From NCBI GenBank assembly GCA_036345935.2, contig JADWOT020001080.1, positions 1 through 64,000 of the forward strand: 64,000 nucleotides of DNA, in the 5' to 3' direction. Positions 35,806 to 49,549 of this stretch are shown here, piece after piece (the stretch's first letter is position 1; each line of letters begins with the position of its first letter). The notes beneath the pieces are model-generated. The model ran no database searches, was not told the origin of the DNA, and was given only the letters and a program-made list of their open reading frames with translations. Source of the stretch: Taenia hydatigena. Its lineage: Eukaryota > Platyhelminthes > Cestoda > Cyclophyllidea > Taeniidae. A program made the position numbers and the translations under genes.

Positions 35806-38800
35806 CTACTCCACGGTTACATCCTCGCAGAGGCGTACGATTGAGCTCGTAGTCTGAGTAATGAGTGTTTCTTCACTCCAAGTGCGTGTTCACCAGTGAT
35901 GTCTCGTGCATCTGGTTAAGGTTTGTTTTCCGCCCAGCCAAAGTGACGCGACCATTGAGCCACTCCAATTGACAGCATTGATGGACTGTGTCCAGTAGAG
36001 ACATGTGGGCAATGATATGGAAGCATGCGTTTTGTACAAGCTGATCTATTTACAGAAGAGCCGCATTCTACAGAGGTGAAGTTAATTATACTGAGAAGAG
36101 TCGCCACTTCGAGAGTAGGGGATTGTCGGTGAGAGGCAGCTTTCTCATTAGCGGATGAACGTGGCTTGAGCAAAGTCCAACTCACTACCTTCAAGGTGGA
36201 CACACAATTCCTCCTCGTGTTGTCCGCCCTTACCAAAAACCAGACGAGGATGGGAAGGGATCGCCAGGAGCCTGCATCGCCTGGCAGAACGCGTGTTTCA
36301 AGGCGCACTACTCACCATGGTCGCTAAATGAGTAGCCATTTAACTGAGGGAGGGGTCCTGCTGCTCGTCTTGGTTAAGAAGACTTTTGCCACAAGGATGA
36401 GCAGACTCAGTCAGCTGGTCGCATTCGCAGCCATCATGTAATTGGGAAGCACACGAGTGTTCACTGCAGAAACCGCAAAGTAAGGCCTAAACACTGCGAG
36501 TGCTTGAGGTGAGCGCATCACTTTATTGCTTTTAGCTCCGTACGACAGGACTGCCGATCCCACCGTGACCAAGCAATGCGACCTAGTCTTCGTTCAAATT
36601 GCATTCGTTTGCAATCACTATCCGCTGGCTCAGACCACGCGCTTGAAGAAAAGGTCGACTTCCTCGACGCAGAGGCATACCACCCTTCTAGTCTCCATCA
36701 AGATTTCGCTGATTCGCTCTCATCTGAGACAGCAAAGATGCAGCAAAACAATCGGCTTTCTTGTGCCAGGGCTAGTCGCAGGGAAGAGGGGGTGAATGTG
36801 GCTATTGCTGCAACTTCAATTTAATGCGAACCAGAAGGTTGGTCCCACTAAGCTTCGGGGACATCAAGGTTCTCGCCTAAACGTCACATTTAAAGCAGTG
36901 CAAGCACCAGCCGGGTGGTTGCGACCACGTGATTTGTAAGAACATTGTGCTGCGCATTGTTGCAATATTAGTAACGTATCAAGTGCATAACATCTATGGC
37001 AATCGTGACTTATTTACTTCACAGGGAACAATAACCGATTCCCAGCCACGATTGCGACTCATTCAAGCAATACTCGTTCCGATTGTACGATGTTCTTCAA
37101 TTACTATTATCAATATCATCAGAACTGCATTGTATTGGTGAAAAAAGCCAGGAATCGTATCCATTGTAATCGGCCAAACGTACAATCTCAAATTCGTTAG
37201 CTCTTGATTTCCTCCACACATCAACTTCCTGAATTTCGACTTCATTAACCACTGAGTGTTGACGCACTCGGCGCCAAACAAAAGGGATGGAAGACCAATG
37301 CTGGAGAAGACACTTTGCTGTACTCCATCCTGACCTTTAATCTATGAAGGTAGCTCCGGTCTCATATCCGACACTGATGCACCATTTTCTATTGCTTGGT
37401 CGAGAAAAGAAAGCGGAATTTAAGAAGCAAAAAGGGCAAATACAACACGTAGTGTGCTAGCTTTGAAACAACTTAGGCTGCAAAACGAAAGACCACTACT
37501 TGAATGCACTGCAAAACAATGACGAAGGAGACAAAATAGGAGTAAAGTGGTGACAACGTTTTGTGCGTGAGTGAAAAGTCTTCCTACTCAATGGTTTTGT
37601 GGCTAAAGTAAAGAGCAGCAAGTACAAGGGTGGTAAAATGTTGCATCAATTTGCAGGCTCATTGGCACGCCGACAGTACGAAGCTGTGAGAACAATCCAA
37701 AATGAGCTTTTGAGAATGCATGCGTTAACTTAGATTCTCTTCTCAGAATTCACTGTCATGCATTCGAGCCAATGAAGACGCATCTATGGAGGCAGCAAAA
37801 AGTTGCTTTTGCACTGACAGCGTACGCCGAAGAGACTGGCTTATGATCAAGAGAATCGCCCACACTTGAGGTTGGACACTGACGTGGTGTCGACAGCTAA
37901 CCTGGCGAGGTATTCACTCAACTCAATTGACGCATCATCTGGTTCTCGTGAACTGCGATAACTTCGCAGCAGAAATGGGTGGACTTGCAGTCTAAGTTCC
38001 ACAGTACACCCCATCTGTGGAAATCAGGACAATGTGCGCTGAACAGAGAGAAACGGAGACTGAGAGCGAATGCAGGCATGAACCAGGTAACTTGGAAGCA
38101 TTGGGAGATGTGCCAAGTAGAGAAGAAAGAATGCCAAGTAATCTCACATTGCAAGTCCGGTTACGGTGCAATTCAATGTACTTACCGGCATCACTGTGGT
38201 AAGCTGAAAGGTATGTTGCGAAAATGATTGTGAATTAGTCACCAGTAAATGCTTCTAGTAGCATCGTACCAACATGAACTATTCCCACGTAATCTAATGT
38301 GCTTCTCTCCTGTTGGGGCAGTTTGTAAACACAAAGTAGGTCTTAACTGCAGAGAAAGTGTCGCTGTCTGACTACTGTGGCACACGTTCATTGTCTAGTC
38401 AACTGCCCTGAGTGCATTAATATGTCCTTCATCTTGACTTCATCCCACAGTTGGCTGGTTAGCTGATTAGGTGAAACTGCAGTTGCAAGAGTAAATAGAA
38501 GGCCTCTGCTAGCACACCGTCATCAAACGTGTTTGCACCAGCACAGCGTGGGTGTCAGTTTGGCGCTTGCAGTGAGGCCTTACAAGTTTAGTACTTGCGA
38601 TGAAGTAACGTGTGCAGATCCCAATGCTCCTAGTCAGCCGTAATCCGATCCTTTCACCACGAAAAATGTTGGCCATCTTATGGTTGTGGTTGACGATTGT
38701 GCCAAGAATTCACGTGGGGACATCGAGGTGCTCTTCTTGGTGAACTCGCACAAACGAGTGTCGGTGCATGCAGTTGCCGTGGTTGACGAATGGAGTTTCC

Positions 38801-40036
38801 TTAGCCAAAGACACTGCTAATAGGCCTGTTTGGAAGCGAAAACCGTAAGTTGCAGGAGATTTGCATTGAATACTCGAGAAATTGTAGCGCTGTGCGTGGC
38901 TTGTGATATTCTGACCAGTCCAGACATGCACATCACTATATTTTGATGGCCTCGCCAACTCAGAGACCTGTCTCGCACGTCAAACACGTAAATGTGGCCT
39001 AAGTAGTTTGCCTCATTCCGCTCTCAGCAATGAGGAACGCAGAAATTTCAGGCCTGTAGAAGTTTTTGTCAATTGCTCAGTACCGTAGGTAAGTAAATGT
39101 GAGTGTCTGAATCGCTCACTCCAGTTTGGAAATTGGCCTCCTCTTAGAAAGTTTTGATCTGATGGACGAGGTGCTTTGCGCCATTGGGCAAAGGTGCTGT
39201 GAAATGCGATTGTGAATAGTTTGGAATTGTTTTGCAACTTACCAGAGGAAGTCGATCCCGTTAAATATCATCAGGTAGACAATCGAGTCAGACTCCAAGC
39301 AGCGCAAAGGACAATAATACAAACCCACTTTCGATTTTGTCACCCGATGGCTTTGACGCATCTAGCTGTGAAGAGATGCTACCCATCATGAGGGCAAAAT
39401 CAACAAGTCGCTTGTTAATTTGCCAAGCTTTTGGTGAATCTGAGATGGTGAATGTGTGTCACAAGTCTAAGTGAGCGCAACTGCTTCTACCAGCAAGTCG
39501 TTTTGCCACAGCAGCAGCTAAAGCAAACACATTTGCTTCTTGAAGTGCATTTACAAACAAAAAGCACTACCTAAAGCACAATAAATCAGTGGCGATGGGG
39601 AGTGTTGAAGAGGCGAAAAGTGAGCAGTGATGGCCAGCATGACACCTCCTCATGACTGAAGTAGGGTATTAATGCACTGGAGGTGCAGAGATCAAACTTT
39701 GAAGCTTCAGTGTTTCTAGTGAGATTGTGTCAGAGCATCCAACTCTACTTCACGCTCGTGTGGGCGTATTCAACGCAAACAGTGCATATAACCTGACGAT
39801 TATGGTGCAGTTGAAAGCACACTTCTTTCCTCACGCGTGACCATGTGCTACCATAGAAAACATTGCGATGAATGCAAAAGAGGTTGACGCACATTTAGGC
39901 AGTTGTGCAACATTCATGGAGCTGAAAGGATTGTGGGGGAACACTTCTCGTCATTCTGAAGGTCAGATTGGCTAGCCACATTAGGATTTAAAACCGGCTA
40001 TTTACTTCTGATGCAGAGTAAGAGATGAGTGAGAGC

Positions 40037-40062
40037 AATGAGGACATAATGCAGGTGATGGC
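40037..40062 (+). repeat. 26-bp insertion specific to the right arm
   Basis: Right-arm sequence gagagc is followed by 26 bases and then atgtgctcc. In the left arm the two flanks are directly joined (between 8223 and 8224). Three substitutions relative to the left arm lie within the 50 bases before the insertion, a higher local density than elsewhere in the arms. No target-site duplication is obvious. The insertion keeps neither of the overlapping open frames in phase. Confidence 0.9.
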
Positions 40063-40737
40063 ATGTGCTCCTTGGTGTCATGGTTTGCTTGCTATTAATG
40101 CCTGCCAACGTATCACACAGACACCAATCAACTGTCCGATGGCAACGCTACCCACATCGCACGGATCTTCTCATCTTTACTTCGTTTCTTCCTTCCCTGT
40201 TACTTTTGTCCACCAACAAGTGAGTGTGCGCTGTTCTCCACCTTCATCGGAGGATTCGAGGCATCCCCACTCTCACCCTTGCTGAGGGCCAATGCTGTGC
40301 ACAGACAAGGAACTGAGTGAGTTAACCGAGAGCCCACATTCGCCTATTGCGTTAAAATCTCAAAAGTAAGTAATCGATTTCTCTTCCACTTATACCTTTG
40401 TCACATTTACGCCAAATTATAGTGCTCTAACAAATATAAAACAATCAGCATGCACATTGCATTATCTTTACTTGCCAAGTGTTGTTAGCCTATTTTGGAT
40501 GAACTGTAGCAATCCCTTACATGGCCAGACTAGAGCAGGCCACACTTCGCCACGCTGTGGCACCACTTCTTTTGCCAATCCAATTGACTAGGCAGGCATT
40601 GATGGCAAATGCGAATTTTCCATTTGGCCTCGCGCACATATTTAGAAACAAGATGAACGCATTGGGTCACCCGACACACTGGTGTCTGCAGCGGAGGTGA
40701 AGACTTCCTGCCTCCTCCATTCCCGTGGCTTAGCTCA

Positions 40738-40953
40738 GTGTCACTTTCGCTAATGTCTCATTCTTCCGGTGCTACTGGCTTAGCAACTGGCTACGTGATC
40801 GATAAGGTTGCAATGAAGTCAATTTCCTTTTCTGATGTACGTCGCATCACCCTCGAGGGCTGCATGATGCTGGTTCAAATGCTCTGTAGACTTTCCCACG
40901 TGTACTGTGTTATAAAAGAGTGTGTTTTCGGTCAATTGGACGATCGGTTATGA
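40738..40953 (+). other. Right-arm mirror of the 71-codon frame
   Basis: Identical protein to 7333-7548. The neighbouring flank 40690-40730 (gcggaggtgaagacttcctgc) matches the inverted partner flank at 41710-41745. Confidence 0.25.
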
Positions 40954-43235
40954 CTAGTCTGGGAACCAAAGGCTAACTATCAACGGTCTAGTTTAAGTAG
41001 GGGAGATCTGTTCGACAATCCAAAATAATCAAGTAGAAGCGTTCGTTAACACCGCTAATTGCATTAAAGTGACCTCAACGACCTGCAGACAATGAAACTT
41101 CTCATCAATCGGACAGGCAACTGACAGGAAGTTTGGCTCATCTCCTTAACTTTTGCGATGACCATAACTCTTATGGGTACAATGAAGGAAAGACTAAGTA
41201 AGTAGAGTCTGCAACTAGCTCAAAGAGTAAGATGAAATAGAAATTGTGAAAACTGGCACCAAACAAGGCAATATCGGCTAAAGATATGATGCATTCATTC
41301 CCAAAGCGTAGGGCAGTGTAATATGTGTCTTGTCTGGTCTGCAGTAAGTGGATGCTGAAAAGAGACAGAGACAATAAAGGATGAGTAGAACTCACTGAAT
41401 CGGCATCGGTGAAGAATGGCGCTAACGGAAGAAAGAGGGAAACAGCAGAGATAGCTTTCGGTCGACAGGAAGTCAAAGTTAAATCCTAGCGTGACACAGG
41501 GCTAGTATGGCGTTTTTCCTCACCAAAATGCGATGGAGGGAGTTGAGTGCATGGAACCTCAGTTGGCTATCTAATTTGTTAAGCTTATCAAGGAAATGGG
41601 ACACTTTGGGGCGTGGTAATGCAGCAACGTGTAGGGAGTGCGGAAAGAGTAGTACTGGAAGGCTAAGACACATCTGTTGAAATTACGTCAAACTAGACCT
41701 TGAGAAGGAAGGAGGGAGCGGAAGTTTTCACCTTCGCTGCAGGCCCCAATGTAACCAGTGGCCTATGTGATTATCTTGTCTAAATATACGCAAGGCAGAA
41801 TGGAATATCCTCACTCAATCTCATTGGCTTTTAACCAGTTGTGACTGGCAAACGAATCAGTGCTTGAATGACATTTTGTAGAGGTGACTATGAATCATGA
41901 GCGGTAGGTCAAATAACTAAGCCTAGCCAAGCCTGACCCACTAGAGCATGGCTTTGCCTAGGCCTCCCACAGTGCCTATAAAGTAGACTAACGACAATTA
42001 GCAAGCAGCGCAATCGTGACTGTGGTATGAGCATGAAAATAAATCGGTGGCTCACTTTTACAGATTTAACGGAATAGACAAATGTAAATTCCTGCAAATT
42101 GTGCGAATCCTATTGCCGAGCAAACCACTTGCCCTCATTGCAAGCGAAACGAAAGAAAGAGTTGAGAATTGAGGAGAAAAAGAAGGACGAGAAGATGTGA
42201 AAGAGGTAATGTTAAGCGACATAATACTTACTCTGACGTGGAGACCTGCAAGCACCGAAGTGGGCTTTACGTAAGTGAGTGAGAGCACCATGCAGCAGTG
42301 ACTATGTAGACAACAAAATACCCAGACTTAAAAGATGCATTGAAGTTCGACACCTAATAAATCTTGCAGCAAAGCACGTTGAGGGAATTCCATGGCAGTG
42401 TGGGCGAGATCCGTGACTGCCTATTCCTTGGTGAGGCCGACCTCGCTTGTGCTACGGCTCGGAATCAGTGACCCGTCAAAGAGGATGGGAAGTTGGGTCG
42501 CCTTCACCTGCCGCCTCGCCTGACGATGGACTGCTACAAACTGAGGCTGTATGTGTCAGTGTCCTGCCCTGTATCGATCGCTTAACCAGTTAACCAATCC
42601 ACAACTACTTCGGGACAAGCGATTCAATCGATCGATCGATTAGTGCGCGTGAGTCAGCAGTGAGATGCACTTAGAAATCACTGATCCACATTCTTGCCGT
42701 TGACTAACACAAAACCACATCAAGCAAATGAGAGAATCCTCGCTCTCCTCTGACCAAATTTAAAATGCAGGACAAACCTCACCACAACTGATGATGGATC
42801 AGTTTTCTGCCGAGTAAATGGGCTTTCAAAATGCACCCAATTAACCCTAACATTTATTGCCTTTCATTCTACTTAAGCAGTACAGTATCAAAAGGTCGTC
42901 CAAGCATGCACGCATTGCGCAAGGAAGAAGGCACAACATTTGACTTCTTAGGCTGCATCAAGTGCGAGAAGGTTGATCACCAATCTCAGCCTACAGTCTC
43001 GGTTTTCAACCAAAACGTGTTCCTTCTCAATGTCGCGCTAATGTCACGTAACATGTGAGCGTATGTCCGACCGAGCTAAGCACAATGCAAACCTCAATAA
43101 AACTCAACTTCTTCCGTGAAATTGTCACTTTTTGGGTGGATATTCATCAATACGCATACCTTTGTACATGTTCCAAGTCTTGGGTCGCGGAACAAACTGA
43201 CTTTCATCAAATGTGATGTCAGTGTGGGATAGTCA

Positions 43236-43628
43236 TTGCGAATCGAATGGAATGCTGCTAACAGCAAGTCGGATAGAGAGGAGGAAGTAAGGCAGCAACG
43301 TTCAGTAGTCGAAGATGGCTTTAGCTTTGCTTTTAGGTGGACATTTGCTCTGGTGGTCATGGACAGTCGTGGTATTGAGCACATTTGCCCATTATTCCCT
43401 AGGAAATTGGCCTACACCACCACAGGGGATGAGGGGAGACTGGCGGCGTCGAGGCAGTACTGTTTCCGAGGGGAGCACGGAGGATGGTGGTGGAGAGAGC
43501 AAAGGTGCCTGGTTGCTGTGCCTTCGTCCAGTGATGGTTATGGTAAGGACACGCCTGTACTGCATACGAGTATGGCGTCTCCTTTTGTCCTAAGAGGGGG
43601 GGAGGGGGCGATGGGGGAGCAAAGCTGA
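43236..43628 (+). other. Open frame of 130 codons, right-arm mirror
   Basis: Mirror of 4658-5050 with no change seen in the protein. It starts inside the repeat that also precedes the terminal-exon family (acgttcagtagtcgaa), so the first 30 codons are probably not genuine. Confidence 0.2.
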
Positions 43629-44565
43629 AGGCTCAGCTTCAGTAGGTGCGCAAGTTTGAATCAGTGGTGGGGATGTTCCATTGCGGATCGAAGGACTGTA
43701 AGTCGCAGCCCATTTCTATGCACGTATGATAGCCACTGCTGCATATTTGGCTTCAGCAGGTATGGAAGTGTTTTTGTTTTGTTTGTTGGGTGGCAGTTGA
43801 TTGTTGGTGGCACAGATGATGAGTGCGATTGAAAGTACAACAAAGTCTGCAATCTTGTTGAAGAAGTGACATGATGCCACTACAGCATTGAGGACTTTGT
43901 TTCGCGTACACATTGAGCAGGGACATGACTCGTTGTTAGAAATCAGTTAGGAAAGGGCACCTTTTAACACAATATTTATGATGACATGTAACAAACCGAC
44001 CAATGAACTGCGCATTATCGCCCTGTGTAAGAAGCGTGCTATTCCCTTCAGTCAACCCCTTTTGGGCGCTGTTTAACTAAGCGATTCCATTATTCTTCTC
44101 TACTCCATGCATTGCAGAGCATGTCTGCTGCTGAATCATTGCCTCCTTCAGCGCTTCGAACACTGTGAGCTGCAAAACCTTGGACGAGAACTACTGCTAC
44201 GTGCGTCTACCCATCCAACTGTTTCGTTTTGTAGGTGGTGATGGTGAGGGCGTCGGGTTGGTGTAACACAATCCCCTCTTGAGTTGTTGACTGGTAGAGT
44301 AAAGAAGGACAATATCATTCATGACATTAGGGAATTTGGTATGGGTCTGCTACTTGCAGAAGCCTTATTTAAAGTTTCTTCAAGATACATTATTTTGGTG
44401 GTGAATTTCCCATGGCTTGCGGATTTGCATGGCACACAGATAAAAGGTTGACGCATTGCAGCCAATAACGTCTTGTTTGGGCGGTAAAGGAAGGGTGGAA
44501 GGAGTGACGAGGAAGAGGGATTCTTGCGGTGAAGTATGAGATGCAGAAGATGAACTAGACTGGAA

Positions 44566-44691
44566 GGTGATGGTATGTCGAAGAAGCAACCTTCTGCTTC
44601 GCCTCTTCATATGTCCCTGCCTTTTGCGTGCGTCGTCGCTGTGACTGGCTTGTGGGCCATGTTAATGCCCAACCGGTTGGGATCCGGCCAA
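44566..44691 (-). pseudogene. Secreted-family promoter relic, right arm outer half
   Basis: Mirror of 3595-3720, essentially identical. It is one of two relics of the family in each arm, in opposite orientation to the other (34.5-34.7 kb). Confidence 0.45.
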
Positions 44692-45185
44692 TGGCAGTAC
44701 CTCACAATTGCTACGACTTTCGCGCATGGATAGACGTAGGTGTCGAGGTGGGCGACACCGCTATCGTGCCCTCACCAATCGGATAGCGGAAACATCACTT
44801 ACATGAAAAATTAGTAAAGCATGAAATAGCAACTCTAGATCAGAGAGTCGCATTTTAATTGGAATATTTCTGTGCCTAGCTCGGTCAAATGTTTGCCCAC
44901 AAGGTTCCTGATGTCTTCTCGGCATTTCAAAAGAGCACGCTTGTGAACGAAATCGGACCTGCAGGCGGAGATTAAGGATTTAACGCCAAAGCAATAACCG
45001 TGTCGCATTTGATGCGATCCTGCGAGCCAAACATTGTGCCTTTCCTCCTGCACAATGCAAGTTTGCGAAACCAGCACTGCTTGATTTAGTTGCTGAGATA
45101 TCTGCGCCAATGCACCTGCAGATTAAAGTGTTCTTCATTTTGGCGCTGCCGACGGTGCATCATAGCTGCAGGATTTTGTAGCTAA

Positions 45186-45329
45186 GGAAGTACCCCTGAT
45201 AAACAAGCGTTCCTTGCTGCCACTCTCGGTGATGTGCTTTGTGAGGGTCCAACCCAAGTAGTCATTGAAGACAGCCTAGTGGGCCTTCTCAGGTCCCCTT
45301 TAATGGAGCTAATCCTTTTCGACTACTGA
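45186..45329 (+). pseudogene. Conserved 144-bp terminal exon, right arm
   Basis: Mirror copy of 2957-3100. It reads Gly-Ser-Thr-Pro-Asp-Lys-Gln-Ala-Phe-Leu at the start and LILFDY-stop at the end. A possible 3' splice site (atagctgcag) precedes it at about 45174. The upstream block 45000-45180 encodes the helical segment with FILALPTV. Confidence 0.45.
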
Positions 45330-47250
45330 ACGTTGCCGTCTTTCTTCCTCTCCATCTGACTAACAATGAGCAACATCCCATCTGATCCGCAGTATCCACC
45401 CTCAACCACCGGCTAATCTTTGCATTCGCGTACAGTCAATGCAATTTGCATGGGCACACACCTTCAAACAGTTGTGTGTCATCTCATCGAAACAGCCTAT
45501 CCAGGCGTCTCTCCCTCTCACCCAACTACGGGCACACCCCACATGGAGTGGAGCGAGGAACAAATAGGAGTGGGTTCTGGTGAAAGCACAAGTAGGAGGT
45601 GAAGTGGTCTGCAATTCGTTGATTTGTGAAATGTAAGTTCTCTGCAGAGAAGGCAAACTACAATGATGTGAAGAGTGGCGGTGCCACCAGTAGTTGCCGA
45701 CGTGAGGAGCGGTATGGGCGCAGAAAGGGAAGCAGAAGACCTCAAAGGACTCAGTGTAGCCGATTTATTCGCACTTGCCACTCTGCCTTGCCAGCAGCCA
45801 CCGCATGTAGAAAAGATCTGAAAACGAAAAAAAAAGAAAAAAAAACAACAGAAAGAACAAGAATTTGTTACCTGATATTAAGTCACAATCACTTAATCAA
45901 CCTGACAAATAGAACCGAGACTGACGCTTGGCGTTTTAGCCTAGAGGATGAAGGAGGCGCGAAACAACACTCTACATCGCCTAATATGAATAATTAACGC
46001 AGTGATCAGTTGTCACAGGTAAACAGCGAGAGCATGTTCCATCCAGTAGTGTCGTAGGCAGTGCATCAGACAAACCGAAGCACACAAAAGGGAGTCGATT
46101 GGCTTACTGGCAAAGGACAATCCTTACTTCTGGAGGAGATATGACCACTCTAGCGCTGGTTGGGAGAATACGCGAGCATCGACCATCATCATCGACATTA
46201 TCGGGCGAAGGACACCTCCCAAAGAGAGCACTGACCTCCAGAGAGGTCACTGAGGATGGACGTGGGATCACATCTCCAAAGGACGGGAACGAACAGGAGA
46301 TATTGAAGGCTACTGCCACTTTCCGCCAACTCTCAGGGCAAAAAAACTCGTCCACGGCCAGCAAGAGTCACCTAGAGGCCAAAGTAACCTAACACTCCTA
46401 GCTTCTTTCATGGATGAATGTGAAAAATGGAGTCAAATGGAGCTAACACAACGACTGCACTCAGGCAGCATCCTACGCCCTAGCAGCCAAGACACAAAAT
46501 ATGCTTTACTATTAGGTGTGCTGTAAAGGATTGGGTATCGCAAAATAGATATCTGCTAATGCGGATTCAAATCAGTTGCACTCAGCAAAATAAATTCCAT
46601 GTCGGGAGAATAGCTGCGAGGAGTGTCGGATGGAAGTCACTCACACAACTTCACATTGGTCAAAATTACAAATAAAGGGCTGCCACTCAAGAGATCACCA
46701 TCAAACCATGTGAGGATACTACGAACAGAGGAAGACAGATATAAATCGAATTCAGAAAAGGAGACACTTCGTCACGTAAAATACCTGCAAATGCCTATTT
46801 AGGCACACATTTCCGACTTCTTTCAACCGCCGTAATAATTTCAAACTGCTCAGGGAGAGGTGCGGGGCAGATTGATGGCTTAACCTCCTACCACCTAACG
46901 TCCAACTAAAATCGAAATAGCCTCCGACATCCCCTGTCCCTCGTCATGACTCCCAAAACGCTTGTTATTTCCTCCACCTACACGGAAAATGGGCAAACGA
47001 ACACACCTAAGCACAAACAATTTCCAACCTCGAGTTAGAGTGTGGATGAATTTGAGATAACCACAGGTACATTTGAGTAACAAATGTGCTGGTCATGTGG
47101 AATAAATGGCGATTTTGCATTTCATCCAATGGAAGTCACTCAGACTTCCTTCGTTTGCATTTCACAAACACCCATTCGGCATTGGTGCAGTCAGTGGTGT
47201 CAAGAGCTCTGCTAGTGGAATGCTGAGCGGCAAGAGTGCAAGTTCACCTA

Positions 47251-47499
47251 TTATCCACGAACCATCTCCATCAATCCTTGCCTAGACACCGCGTGCAGCA
47301 CAGTGGTCTTGGGATCAGCCGGATCCGCGAATGACCTCTGTACCCTCGCCAAATTATCAATGGAGGCGGGGCGATGGACGGAGGCGTAGAGATCTCCCGC
47401 TGCGGATCGTGCGAGGAACAGTTGTGTGCAGATTGCCGAGTCGTAGTGCATCCTGCGACAGAAGATGAGCTGGCGATGCAGCAGTGTATGATCTCGCAC
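47251..47499 (-). pseudogene. Ankyrin-repeat-like exon, right arm
   Basis: Mirror copy of 787-1035, with one amino-acid change seen (Asn to Asp near residue 20) and the longer triplet tract in front of the acceptor. All comments on the left copy apply: the ankyrin-like motif sits at the C-terminal end and is followed by a stop. Confidence 0.4.
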
Positions 47500-47503
47500 C
47501 TGT

Positions 47504-47550
47504 AGGAGGAGGAGGAGGAGGAGGAGGAGGAGGAGGAGGAGGAGGAGGAG
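47504..47550 (-). repeat. CTC triplet tract, long allele
   Basis: This reads as GGA/GAG repeats on the plus strand and is the mirror of 757-782, expanded by 21 bases. It accounts for one of the only two length differences between the arms. On the minus strand it again ends in acag before the ankyrin-like exon. Confidence 0.95.
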
Positions 47551-48306
47551 ATCAGTGCTTCGTCACCATCGTTTCCGGATTCGTGTTCACTTACCTAAGG
47601 AGTCAGAGTTTAGTCAAATCAGCTACTGAAAGCAATTCTGGATCTTGAGCAGCGAGAACCGATTCCTTGTGATCGTAGAACCTCCTAGCAGCATCAAGCG
47701 GTTCGCTGGAACAAAACGCACATCCGATCCAAGTTATGGATGTGCCACGGAACAGACGATGGTACACGTACAACAAACTACTTCAGTGTGGGGTAAGCTG
47801 GAGTCAGCATCATTTGGTTGAATTTTAAAGTTTACATCCAAATAAGGGGAATGAGTGATTATGCTCCTCCTTTCCGATCCCACCAATCAGTTTGCTGGTT
47901 GGTAGACCATTCCGGACTAATCGTCGTTCTTCCTTTCAGCGTTGCACTGGACACACACACTCACGGATGTCTCTCTGTGTGCGTCCACTCCTCCAAAGAT
48001 GTCGCACACATATTTGCACCTTTCGCACGTCATTCAAAAGAGTTTTTTTGTAGTGGACGGTAGATTTCGTAGTCAAAAGAGCTTGTGCCATACACCAGGT
48101 CAGATCCGGTTTCCCAACCTGATACGAATGCAAATCCACCTCCACTGCATGTGCCACAAGCAGAGTAGGTAACGTAGAACAATAAAAAGCCTTGCAATTT
48201 GGAAGGAGTGCAACAAACGGAGACTGCTTCTAAAGATCCTTAGCTAGCGCATTAGTAAATGCGTTCAAAGTGTAAGTCTCTACTACAACCAGTTAAGAAG
48301 CCCTGA

Positions 48307-49549
48307 CAATCTTAATACCAAGGCTGATGTGGCTCGTATTGATCATCGACGTGTCCAGAGGTGCCAAAATATTCGAGGAATGATGCTCATCACTAGTCAA
48401 GGATCTGGTGGTGGGACGCAAAGTGCTACTCAGACAGCAAAGCAAATCCCAACGGGTACATCTGAAAGCACATAAACTTTCATGCGTGGTGAAGCCAGTG
48501 GAAGAAAGAGCACAAACGTCTCGCCGCACCAGTCAGGCCGAATAATTACAAGTGCTTGACGACTTCAGGTACTTAACACACAATATCAGCTTACTTGGAA
48601 GCATTTAAATCACACGTTATTGCCCGCAATGAAATTAACTTAGCGATCACTTGTATTAGCAAAAATTATATTATGTTACAGTTGCCACGCGAACAAGCAA
48701 GTCCTTAACGAAAATGCGCAAAATGTCGTACTGCCCGTGTAAATTGCAACCTTTGATTAGTTTCAAACAATTAACTCAGACAGCGCTAATGGCTAAAGGG
48801 CATTTCTAGCCCTTAAAACCACTTAATTTTAGCCAAACGGAATGCGCAATGATTTAAACGCCACTGAGAAGGGCAACAAAGCGTCGTCAAAGCTGAGATT
48901 GAAGCTGAAACAGCGCATTTAAGAAGGGCAAATCGACCAAAGTTACGACCGGAACAGGCGCAACTAATACTAATCTCATCCAACTGTTTACATTGTATTA
49001 TTATTCGAATGAAGCGAGAAGTAGGACTTTTAGCATCAAACTATCATGGACAGGCGAAATGCTAAATCTATTTACTGTCCGAACATTGAATAGGGACGTA
49101 AACATAAAGAAATTTCAATGTTTTAAATCTTCACTGAGGGGTAAAATGAACTTCGAAGATTGAAATAATGCTCAAACAAAGGGACAGTTTATACCGAATT
49201 GCCTTTTTAATTAATTGGCAAATGCCATCGAGTTCACGCAGCACTGCACGGTGCTTGCTGGCAAGGCATTTTGTATTGACGCTTTTAATCATAGCATTCA
49301 CACTGATTGATACAAACGAGGCGGGGTAAGACATGGGCGCCCATTCATATTTCCCTACATCTAGATCTTTAAATCTAGGTGAAAATTTGGAACACTTAGA
49401 GAGAAACTTACGGTCGCTCCCATTATTGTAGCGTCGGATCACCTGACATAAGCCCAAGAAAACAAATGGGTTATGCAAGCACATTCTTCAAGACGTACCT
49501 CTTAATAGTCTGCCTCTAGGCGGGTGATGTCATGCCCTAATTGTGCTCA
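48307..49549. other. Right flank of the palindrome
   Basis: Continues the similarity to the spacer repeat (17410-17930) until about 48900; beyond that no match was noticed until the secreted-family relic at 49.55 kb. A 117-codon minus-strand frame (49131-49484) has no copy elsewhere and is not called. Confidence 0.4.

Larger units (their letters stand above)
33580..48306 (-). repeat. Right arm of giant inverted repeat
   Basis: This is the reverse complement of 1-14680 with only scattered substitutions plus two insertions: 26 bp at 40037-40062 and seven extra triplets within 47504-47550. The inner boundary lies after a shared 21-bp stretch that includes the palindrome-like word gccaggtgataatgcacac; beyond it the sequences are homologous but diverged. 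The outer boundary cannot be set, because the partner sequence would lie left of the window. Every gene relic described for the left arm has its mirror copy here at 48260, 48286 or 48307 minus its coordinate, depending on the interval. Confidence 0.97.
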
